Shown here: positions 1 to 5,397 of the stretch, in pieces
Numbering within the stretch: position 1 is the stretch's first letter
How the letters are laid out: every line of letters starts with the position of its first letter
Origin: Caldilineaceae bacterium
GTDB taxonomy: Bacteria; Chloroflexota; Anaerolineae; Caldilineales; Caldilineaceae
Length of the DNA stretch: 8,484 nucleotides
Reading direction: 5' to 3'
Assembly: GCA_028819675.1 (NCBI GenBank)
Contig: JAPPKT010000568.1
Location: 1 to 8,484 of the forward strand
Made by a program: the position numbers and the translations under genes
The notes under the pieces: model-generated
What the model saw: only the letters and a program-made list of their open reading frames with translations
What the model was told of the DNA's origin: nothing
Databases searched by the model: none

Positions 1-781
1 TGGTGTAGTAGCCGAAGCGGCGGATCATGTCGATGCGCAGCTTTTCGGTGGTGGGGTATTCCGGATGGCCCTCGAAAAGTTCCAGCATGCGCGGCACCAT
101 ATCGATGCCCCGCCACTGGACCTGGGTGTACCAGGTCTGGTGGTTGATGCCGGCGCAGATGATATCGACCTCATCGCGGTGCACCGATTCACCGGCCGCG
201 ATCAGGCCCTCCCGTTTGGCCCACTCCTCGATGCAGCGGGTGATCTGCCAGTGGCCGCCCTGCACACCGTGGCAGAGGCCGACCGTGCGCACGCCGCCAT
301 ACTGGTTGCAGGCCCAGACGTTCATGGCCATCGGATTGGAATAGTTGAGGAAGAGGGCATCGGGCTTGGCCACGGCGCGGATGTCGGTGCAGACGTCGAG
401 CAGGGCGGGGATGGTGCGCTGGCCGTACATGATGCCGCCGGCGCAGATGGTGTCGCCGACGCACTGGTCGATGCCGTATTTGAGGGGGATGTCGATATCG
501 AGTTGGAAAGCGTCGAGCCCGCCCTGGCGCACGACCGAGATCACGTAGTCGGCGTCGGTGATGGCTTCGCGGCGGTCGGTTGTGGGCGTTATGGTGGCGG
601 GCAGCCCGTTGGCGTCGATGTCCCGCTGCGCCAGCTGCATCACCATGTCGAGATTGCCGGCGTTGATGTCCATAAAGGCGAAGTGGGTGCCGGCCAGCTC
701 GGGCACGGCGAGAATGTCGTGCATCAGCTTGCGGGTGAAGCCGATCGAACCGGCCCCGATCATTGCGATTTTTATCGGCAT
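1..781 (-). CDS. GH4 family alpha-galactosidase (melA-type), N-terminal 260 residues, cut by window edge
   Basis: Seen: the minus frame from ATG at 781 is open to base 1 and gives 260 residues with no stop. It opens with a Rossmann NAD-binding motif (IGAGSIGFTRKL, about residues 8-19). It carries DYVISVVRQGGLDA (78-91), KYGIDQCVGDTICAGGI (101-117), NYSNPMAMN (146-154), LCHGVQGG (169-176) and AGINHQTWY (210-218). Known: family GH4 enzymes bind NAD+ and a divalent metal and cleave by an oxidation/elimination/addition route; the metal is held by a Cys and a His, here most likely Cys170 and His214. The KYG-DQ-VGDTICAGGI and GLCHGVQ pattern matches alpha-galactosidase rather than 6-phospho-beta-glucosidase members. 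Family proteins are about 430-480 residues, so roughly 40% is missing beyond the window. The start is supported by AAGGAA about 9 bases upstream (791-796). There is no signal peptide, so it is cytoplasmic. It is the last gene of the cluster visible here. An alpha-galacturonidase or alpha-glucosidase specificity is possible but less likely. Confidence 0.9.
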   Translation of the reverse strand, partial: MPIKIAMIGAGSIGFTRKLMHDILAVPELAGTHFAFMDINAGNLDMVMQLAQRDIDANGLPATITPTTDRREAITDADYVISVVRQGGLDAFQLDIDIPLKYGIDQCVGDTICAGGIMYGQRTIPALLDVCTDIRAVAKPDALFLNYSNPMAMNVWACNQYGGVRTVGLCHGVQGGHWQITRCIEEWAKREGLIAAGESVHRDEVDIICAGINHQTWYTQVQWRGIDMVPRMLELFEGHPEYPTTEKLRIDMIRRFGYYT

Positions 782-803
782 GAAGTGGTTTTCCTTATGG
801 CCT

Positions 804-821
804 GGCACGCTGCCTGGTGCC
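804..821 (-). promoter_or_regulatory. Small hairpin in the leader of the GH4 gene
   Basis: GGCAC and GTGCC arms of 5 bp flank an 8-base loop. On the minus strand the hairpin ends 7 bases before the AAGGAA ribosome binding site of the GH4 gene. It could modulate translation or protect a 5' end, but the stem is short and could be chance in GC-rich DNA. Confidence 0.25.
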
Positions 822-850
822 TGTCGCCCGGCCCGGGTTGCGCGAAGACG

Positions 851-979
851 TTGAAGGGTGCGGATTTCTTGCAGTGCGCTCTGCTATCAGTGCACTCCAA
901 TATACGACAATTGAAGGGCGCGGGTTGCTGACAGTGCGCCCTGTAATCAGTGCATTCCATTATACGACAATTGAAGGGA
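851..979. repeat. 60-bp direct tandem repeat, about 2.15 copies
   Basis: Copy 1 is 851-910, copy 2 is 911-970, and a 9-base start of a third copy (TTGAAGGGA) ends at 979. By hand alignment the two full copies match at 50 of 60 positions with no gap. The best-conserved part is TATACGACAATTGAAGGG, which spans each junction. Each copy also contains two CAGTGC words whose starts are 16 bases apart (872 and 888; 932 and 948). The unit contains the CAATTG palindrome, and copy 1 also has AGTGCACT. No flanking target duplication or mobile-element gene is visible. It may be a regulatory array or a local copy of a dispersed intergenic repeat. Confidence 0.85.
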
Positions 980-1060
980 ACCCCCACAGAGGAAAGGCAT
1001 CCTGGCGAGGAGGTATTGTTCAATAGTCTGGGGCTAGACGATAGGGGGACAGGGAAACGA

Positions 1061-1080
1061 GGAGCGGTCCTCTCTGCTCC
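1061..1080 (-). terminator. Weak hairpin downstream of the dehydrogenase gene
   Basis: GGAGC and GCTCC form a 5-bp stem with a 10-base loop, starting 16 bases after the dehydrogenase stop on the minus strand. It is followed by TCGTTTCCC and not by a real T-run, so at most it is a weak terminator or a 3'-end stabiliser. Confidence 0.2.
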
Positions 1081-1096
1081 CCGTCTGTGCCAAGTG

Positions 1097-1852
1097 TCAG
1101 CGTGTAAAGAGGTTGCGCCGCACATAGCGGCCGTCGTCGGAGGCGAGGAAGGCCAGGGCCTCGCCGACGCCTTCGGGGTCTCCCAAGTGGGAGCGGGCGT
1201 CTTCGAGATCGAACGCCTGGCCCTGGGCCTCTGCCGACTCGCGCATCTGCCGCAGTTTCAGTTCGGTCTCGATGCCGCCGGGGCAGACGACGTTGACGCG
1301 GATGCCCTTGTCCCGCAGATGGTTTTCCAGCGTCATGCCCATGCCATTGACCGCGCCCTTGCTGGTGCCGTAGGCGATCGAAGAGCTGGCGCCGGTGACG
1401 CCCGCTCCCGAGCCGACCAATAGAACCACACCCTTTCCGCTGGCCTCAAGCAGTGGGTAGGCCTCCTTGACGCAGAGGAAGACGCCGCGCACGTTGACCG
1501 CGATCACGTCGTCGAAGACGTCGACAGGGAAGGCGTCGGGCATCAGATTGGGGCCCCGCAGAACGCCGGCAGAGCAGATGAGGACGTCGAGGCGGCCGTG
1601 GCGCTCTTTCACCTGGCCGAAGACCCGCTGCGCGTCCTCGTGGCAGCGCACGTCGAGCCTGTCATAGCAGGCCTTGTGGCCTTCGGCCTGCAGAGACGCG
1701 GCGAGCGCCTCGCCGGTTTCGTCCTTGATGTCGGTGATGATCACTTCAGCCCCGCGCTGGGCGCACAACTGCGCGGCCGCGCCGCCGATGCCCTGTGCGC
1801 CGCCGGTAATGAGGATGATCTTGTTTTCAACGTTTGCCGCGGTCAATGTCAT
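1097..1852 (-). CDS. Classical short-chain dehydrogenase/reductase (SDR), probably NAD-dependent
   Basis: Seen: 251 residues from ATG at 1852 to TGA at 1097-1099, the normal length for a classical SDR. The cofactor motif TGGAQGIG is at residues 16-23, CSAG (the NNAG equivalent) at 93-96, and the catalytic set is Asn120, Ser148, Tyr161 and Lys165 (YGTSK at 161-165), with PGGIETEL at 191-198. Known: an acidic residue at the end of strand beta-2, here Asp41 in VIITDIKD, normally favours NAD(H) over NADP(H). No signal peptide is present, so the protein is cytoplasmic. The gene starts 105 bases after the GH36 stop in the same direction, so co-transcription is plausible. The ribosome binding site is weak (AGG about 11 bases upstream). 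The C-terminus ends in YVRRNLFTR and lacks the usual V-DGG tail. Inference: context suggests oxidation of galactose or a related sugar or polyol, but the SDR fold alone does not define the substrate. Confidence 0.9.
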   Translation of the reverse strand: MTLTAANVENKIILITGGAQGIGGAAAQLCAQRGAEVIITDIKDETGEALAASLQAEGHKACYDRLDVRCHEDAQRVFGQVKERHGRLDVLICSAGVLRGPNLMPDAFPVDVFDDVIAVNVRGVFLCVKEAYPLLEASGKGVVLLVGSGAGVTGASSSIAYGTSKGAVNGMGMTLENHLRDKGIRVNVVCPGGIETELKLRQMRESAEAQGQAFDLEDARSHLGDPEGVGEALAFLASDDGRYVRRNLFTR

Positions 1853-1907
1853 GGTCGGTTGCCTGTACAGGTTGTGAATGGATGGTGGTGTGTCTGAAGA
1901 GGAAACG

Positions 1908-1939
1908 GGAGGAGAAGCCGGAGACTGACTTCCCCTTCC
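1908..1939 (-). other. Imperfect hairpin between the GH36 and dehydrogenase genes
   Basis: On the minus strand GGGGAAG (within 1929-1939) can pair with CTTCTCC (within 1908-1917), with one G-T pair and an 11-base loop. It lies about 20 bases after the GH36 stop and is followed by a pyrimidine-rich stretch without a clean T-run. It may be a weak attenuator; the purine/pyrimidine composition could also produce it by chance. Confidence 0.2.
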
Positions 1940-1957
1940 GGGATTTCTCGGTCCTCG

Positions 1958-3805
1958 CTAGTCCATGCTCAGGCTGGCGCTGCCGGAAGAATCGGCATTG
2001 AACTCCATTGTAACAGAGCGTCCGCCGTCGCTGAAGATCACCTGGGCGTATTCGTCGGGGCTGGCCGGCTGGCCGGTGGGGCGCCGGTAGTCGCCCAGGA
2101 GGAGCTCCCGGTAGGCCTTGTAATCTGCGACCGCGGCGCGGTAGCGCTCGAAATCGGCGGCGGGCGCCTCCCACAGTTTTCCGCTGTAGCCGAAGCCGCC
2201 GGCGGCGTGGGAGAGGTAGTCGTAGGTGGTGAAGTCATGGCGCTGCTGGCAGATGTTGGTGTTGGCGTAGTTGCCGGGCAGGACTGTGTTCAGGCCGTGC
2301 TGCAGGGCGCGGATAATCGCCGAGTGGGTGGTGTGATCGTTCATCCAGAAGCTGTGGCCGCGGCGGACGGTGCCCAACTCGATGCGATGGCCGCCGCTGG
2401 CGCACTGTTCGATGAAGAGTTCCGGGCAGGCCTCCAGAATGTCGTCCAGCACCTGGTAGAGGCCCTGCACGTGCTGGATCTGGCGCCAGCCGATCTCGCC
2501 GGCCGGCACGCCCTCTTCCCAGTTCGAGCGCGGGTCCTGGTTATAGTCCCAGCGAATCCAGCGCACGCCCCACTCCTCGTAGGCGCGCACGATCCGGTCC
2601 AGCCACCACTGGCGCACCTCGGGCAGGCCCAGGTTGATGAGGGCGAAATCGGGGTGCTGAAAGGGGAAGGCGGGCAGCATGACCGGCGGCCGTTCGGGCG
2701 TCTCCCAGAACCAGTCCGGATGGTCGCGGTAGATTTCGCTGTCCTTGTTGGCCCACTCCGGCTCGAACCAGGTGCCGTATTTCAGCCCCTTGGCGCGCAC
2801 GTAATCGGCGAAGGGTGCGATACCGTTGGGAAATTTTTTGGGATCGCCCTCGCTCCAGTTGCCGATGCCGTCGCGGAAGTCGCCGGCGAACCAGCCGCCG
2901 TCCACGCAGAAGTACTCAAGGCCGGCCGCGGCGGAAGCGTCGACCGCGGGCCTGAGACTCTGGTCGGAGTAGTCGTTGGAGAATGCGAACCAGTGATTGA
3001 AGGTGGCCGGGGGCAGGACCTCTTCGCCGCCCAGGGAGGGCATGACATGGCGGCGGATGTGGCGGCGGAGGGCGTTGCCGCCGTCATCGAGGTCGCCGTC
3101 GAAGGCTGTGAGGAGGACACGCGGAAGCGGCAGAGACTGGCCCGGTTGCAGATGCAGCGCCAGGCCCCAGAGACCGGCCTGCAGGCGCACCGGCCAGGGT
3201 GTATCGGGGTCGTTGACCTCGCGCGTCTCCTGCGTCAGGCTCATGCGCCAGAGGCCGGACCATTCGAGAAAGAGCGCAATGCCCTGGCTGCGGAACTCTT
3301 CACAGATGATGGCGCAGGGCAGATGACCGTCGGAAGGACGGCCGCCTTCGCCCGCCATGATGGCCAGGGGGGCATAGACCTGCGGCGTCTTCAGCAGCTG
3401 GCGGTCGACGATGGCAAAGTCGTGGGGTGGGAAGAAGTTGGCCAGAAACTGCACGCCGTTCACCTGGCGGACCCAGGGCTCGCCGAAGGCCGGCTGGAGC
3501 AGAAGGTCCAGATCCCAGGTGAGACATTCGCTCAGGTTTTGCAGCGGCCGGCTGCCCCGGTTGGTGAGCGTGCCCCAGCATTCGACGGCGCGGGTGTCGG
3601 CGAAGAAGCGCATGTGCCACTGGACTTCGGCGCCGTCGCCGGTACGGGCAGTCAGAACGTGCTCTGAATTACCGGCGCTCTCTATCCCGGCCACATGCCA
3701 GGCCTCGGGCGCGATGCCGGTGATGCCAAAGGGGACGGCCGTCCCGTCTGCGGCGATATTGGGGAGTTGCAGCTGCTCGCGCAGGATCTGAAACCAGTTG
3801 CTCAT
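1958..3805 (-). CDS. GH36 alpha-galactosidase, cytoplasmic
   Basis: Seen: 615 residues from ATG at 3805 to TAG at 1958-1960. An N-terminal beta-rich region of about 265 residues is followed by a TIM barrel. Barrel motifs include FCVDGGWFAGDF (299-310), KKFPNG then GLKYGTWFEPEW (340-351), IRWDYNQDPRSN (417-428), FIEQCASGGHRIELG (464-478) and SFWMNDHTTHS (485-495). Known: GH36 enzymes are retaining alpha-galactosidases. By motif the nucleophile is Asp420 (WDYNQD) and the acid/base is Asp490 (WMNDHTT). Start choice: AAGGAG lies 6 bases before this ATG, while a TTG two codons upstream (3811) would sit directly against that site with no spacing. No signal peptide is present. Typical bacterial members are about 700-750 residues; this one has a short C-terminal beta-domain, ending soon after the barrel. 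It follows the binding-protein gene and fits intracellular hydrolysis of imported raffinose or melibiose-like sugars. Confidence 0.95.
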   Translation of the reverse strand: MSNWFQILREQLQLPNIAADGTAVPFGITGIAPEAWHVAGIESAGNSEHVLTARTGDGAEVQWHMRFFADTRAVECWGTLTNRGSRPLQNLSECLTWDLDLLLQPAFGEPWVRQVNGVQFLANFFPPHDFAIVDRQLLKTPQVYAPLAIMAGEGGRPSDGHLPCAIICEEFRSQGIALFLEWSGLWRMSLTQETREVNDPDTPWPVRLQAGLWGLALHLQPGQSLPLPRVLLTAFDGDLDDGGNALRRHIRRHVMPSLGGEEVLPPATFNHWFAFSNDYSDQSLRPAVDASAAAGLEYFCVDGGWFAGDFRDGIGNWSEGDPKKFPNGIAPFADYVRAKGLKYGTWFEPEWANKDSEIYRDHPDWFWETPERPPVMLPAFPFQHPDFALINLGLPEVRQWWLDRIVRAYEEWGVRWIRWDYNQDPRSNWEEGVPAGEIGWRQIQHVQGLYQVLDDILEACPELFIEQCASGGHRIELGTVRRGHSFWMNDHTTHSAIIRALQHGLNTVLPGNYANTNICQQRHDFTTYDYLSHAAGGFGYSGKLWEAPAADFERYRAAVADYKAYRELLLGDYRRPTGQPASPDEYAQVIFSDGGRSVTMEFNADSSGSASLSMD

Positions 3806-3811
3806 GTTCAA

Positions 3812-3817
3812 CTCCTT
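3812..3817 (-). promoter_or_regulatory. Ribosome binding site that fixes the GH36 start
   Basis: On the minus strand AAGGAG is followed by TTGAAC and then ATG. The 6-base spacing is ideal for ATG at 3805 and leaves no spacing for the in-frame TTG at 3811, so the shorter 615-residue product is preferred. Confidence 0.8.
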
Positions 3818-3822
3818 ATGAC

Positions 3823-3862
3823 GGCTATTGCTGCCGCCGCTGTCGGCGCGGCGGCAATAGCC
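3823..3862 (-). promoter_or_regulatory. Strong GC-rich hairpin directly upstream of the GH36 ribosome binding site
   Basis: GCCGCCGC (3833-3840) pairs perfectly with GCGGCGGC (3848-3855) around a 7-base loop. The stem then continues with GGCTATT (3823-3829) against AATAGCC (3856-3862), leaving a 3-base bulge (3830-3832). That makes 15 base pairs in all. On the minus strand it ends 5 bases before AAGGAG. No T-run follows on either strand, so it is not a classical terminator. It more likely stabilises or delimits a transcript end or affects GH36 translation. Confidence 0.7.
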
Positions 3863-3901
3863 TGAATCGTGGCTGGGGCGGGGAGAAAGTAAGGAGAAGG
3901 A

Positions 3902-3928
3902 AGGGGTGAGAATCCTTTACCCACCCCT
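3902..3928 (-). terminator. Terminator-like or attenuator hairpin after the binding-protein gene
   Basis: On the minus strand, 13 bases after the TAA stop of the binding-protein gene, AGGGGTG and CACCCCT form a perfect 7-bp stem with a 13-base loop. A pyrimidine-rich tract (TCCTTCTCCTTACTTTCTCC) follows. This is imperfect for an intrinsic terminator because the T-run is interrupted, but it is suited to partial termination or to protecting an upstream 3' end. Confidence 0.45.
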
Positions 3929-3941
3929 CCGTATATGTGGA

Positions 3942-5291
3942 TTACCACTCGTAACCGGTGTCTTCGCGGAATCTCTGCACCCTGTCGGTCAGGTCTTCGT
4001 CCAGGCGGGCGGCCAGATCTTCGACGCCGATTGCGCCAAGGGAAAGCTCCTCCAGCGCCGGCCAGAAGACGTCGTCCATGGCGTATTTGGTGCCGACCGG
4101 CCCGATCCAGACCCAGTCCTGCACGGTCGCCAGGGCCGGCTGCAGGAACTTGGCCTCGTCGCTGGAGTACCACTCATGGTCGAGCAGCGAGAAGACGCAG
4201 GGCAGCGAGTGCTGCGATTGCAGCCACTGGATCATGACGCCATCGTCGTTGAGGTAGTCGATGAAGTCGAGCGCGTCCTCCGGATTTTCGCTGGCGGCGT
4301 TCACGTTGAGGCCCCAGCCGCCTTCGCCGACGACGACGGGGTCGGCGCCATCAATGCCGGGGCGCATGGTAAAGCCGAAGTTGCCTTCGGGGAAGGCGGT
4401 GGCGGCGAAGGGGATGTAATCGATCCAGATGCCGCCCATGGCCATGCGCCCTTCGGCCAGGCCGTTAAAGACGGCGGGCAGATCGGGCGAATCGACCTCG
4501 TGGGTGAAGATGGGGTCGTGGAACAGCTCGGTGAGGGCGCGGATCCCCTCGGGCGTATTGACGCTCCACACGCCGGTCTCCTCATCCAAGTAAGTGCCGC
4601 CCTGCTCGTAGATGGCGCCGCACAGATACTGGATGTTGTGATAGTTGCGCATGGAGAGGCCGGCGACGTTGATGATGCCGTCGTCATCGGTTTGCGTCAA
4701 CGACTTGGCGTCCTGCCAGACGTCATCCCAGTGGGTGTAGGTCAGGGGCGGGTCCATGCCGGCCTCCTGCCACAGATCGAGGTTGGTGATGAAGCCGATG
4801 CCCGGTGTGTTGTTGTGAAGCGGGATGCCGTAGACATCGCCCTGGTAGGTGTAGTAGTCCATCACGGCTGAGAAGAAGCGGTCCTTGATGGTGCCCATAC
4901 CGCCGAGCGTTTCGGTGAGGGGCAGCAGCGTGTTGGTCGCCATGAAAGAGGCGGCTGCGGCGCCGTGGATGGAGAGGAGGTCGCCGGCCGTGCCAGCGCT
5001 GAGGCCGGAGGCGTAGGTGGTCCACGGGTCGGTCTTGGGCTCGACGGTGACGTTGCGCTCGTCGTTGGCCTCGTTGTACTGGTCGGCCAGCATATTCCAG
5101 GCATTGTCGTGCGGCGGGTAGCTCATCGACCATAGGCTCAGTTCGGTCATGGCCATGTCCGGGGCGGCCTCTCCGCCGCCGTCGGCTGCAGGCGCGGCCG
5201 GCGCGGCCGCGCAGGCGGCTAGGAGCGAGGCAGTTCCGACGCCGGCGGACAACTGGAGCATTTGGCGGCGCGTCATTTGGTTCTGGTTCAT
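3942..5291 (-). CDS. ABC transporter family-1 sugar-binding lipoprotein
   Basis: Seen: 449 residues, ATG at 5291 to TAA at 3942-3944. GAGGAG lies 6 bases before the ATG. The N-terminus has a Tat-like twin-Arg motif (MTRRQML, 6-12), a short hydrophobic stretch and a lipobox LLAAC with lipidated Cys27. A low-complexity Ala/Pro/Gly linker follows (about 28-45), then the mature domain from ELSLWSMSYPPHDNAW. Features typical of extracellular solute-binding protein family 1 are YGIPLHNNTPGIGFITNLDLWQEAG in mid-protein, the GRMAMGGIW segment and the GEGGWGLNVNAASENPEDALDFIDYL region. Role: it captures sugar outside the membrane and delivers it to the two permeases encoded just upstream. Specificity for an alpha-galactoside is inferred from the two alpha-galactosidases downstream. 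A 106-base gap separates it from the preceding permease gene. The possible Tat route would mean folding before export; this is motif-based only. Confidence 0.94.
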   Translation of the reverse strand: MNQNQMTRRQMLQLSAGVGTASLLAACAAAPAAPAADGGGEAAPDMAMTELSLWSMSYPPHDNAWNMLADQYNEANDERNVTVEPKTDPWTTYASGLSAGTAGDLLSIHGAAAASFMATNTLLPLTETLGGMGTIKDRFFSAVMDYYTYQGDVYGIPLHNNTPGIGFITNLDLWQEAGMDPPLTYTHWDDVWQDAKSLTQTDDDGIINVAGLSMRNYHNIQYLCGAIYEQGGTYLDEETGVWSVNTPEGIRALTELFHDPIFTHEVDSPDLPAVFNGLAEGRMAMGGIWIDYIPFAATAFPEGNFGFTMRPGIDGADPVVVGEGGWGLNVNAASENPEDALDFIDYLNDDGVMIQWLQSQHSLPCVFSLLDHEWYSSDEAKFLQPALATVQDWVWIGPVGTKYAMDDVFWPALEELSLGAIGVEDLAARLDEDLTDRVQRFREDTGYEW

Positions 5292-5316
5292 CGTTTTCTC
5301 CTCTGCTACTGATGTG

Positions 5317-5335
5317 TTGAAAAGACCGTTTCCAA
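5317..5335. promoter_or_regulatory. Operator-like imperfect palindrome upstream of the binding-protein gene
   Basis: TTGAAAAGACCGTTTCCAA is a 19-base imperfect palindrome with pattern TTG-N-AAA-N5-TTT-N-CAA, matching at 6 of 9 symmetric pairs. It sits 25 bases upstream of the binding-protein ATG. The form resembles LacI-family operators, which control many sugar operons, but no LacI gene is in the window and no clear promoter overlaps the site. Confidence 0.3.
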
Positions 5336-5397
5336 TGCAGGTTACTTCACGAACTGTCAGAGAATAGGCGAAGCGCAGAGAACAGGCTCCCTGCCCG

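Larger units (their letters stand above)
782..1096. other. 315-bp spacer between the dehydrogenase and GH4 genes
   Basis: No convincing gene lies here. The minus-strand open frame through it is low-quality and its 20-residue periodicity simply mirrors the 60-bp DNA repeat. The spacer holds the tandem repeat (851-979), a small hairpin just after the dehydrogenase stop (1061-1080), a short AT-rich palindrome TATTGTTCAATA (1014-1025) and the GH4 leader hairpin. On the minus strand TATAAT occurs in one repeat copy and TATATT in the other, but neither has a good -35 hexamer 16-18 bases upstream. A separate promoter for the GH4 gene is therefore possible, not shown. Confidence 0.5.

Noticed and set aside
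65..931. Plus-strand open frame of 288 codons over the GH4 gene and the repeat
   Set aside because: It mirrors the GH4 coding sequence, which has NAD-binding and metal-binding motifs in the minus frame. The plus product shows no family features.
851..979. Possible CRISPR array
   Set aside because: The unit repeats end to end at 60 bases, with similarity spread over the whole unit instead of identical short repeats separated by unique spacers. No cas gene is present.
772..1125. Minus-strand open frame of 117 codons with a 20-residue internal repeat
   Set aside because: The protein periodicity follows automatically from a 60-bp DNA repeat, since 60 is a multiple of three. The frame overlaps both neighbouring genes and lacks a ribosome binding site, so I treat it as non-coding.
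1958..2174. Possible frameshift truncating the GH36 C-terminus
   Set aside because: The alternative minus frame through 1827-2174 gives an Arg/Pro-rich product with no resemblance to a GH36 C-terminal domain, so a simple frameshift is not supported.
2207..3667. Long plus-strand open frame of 486 codons opposite the GH36 gene
   Set aside because: It is fully antisense to a gene with intact GH36 catalytic motifs. Its protein is low-complexity Val/Ala/Gly/Asp with no recognisable domain, as expected from GC-rich codon mirror effects.
3906..4871. Plus-strand open frame of 321 codons opposite the binding-protein gene
   Set aside because: It is antisense to a clear lipoprotein with signal, lipobox and family features, has no domain of its own and no ribosome binding site of note.
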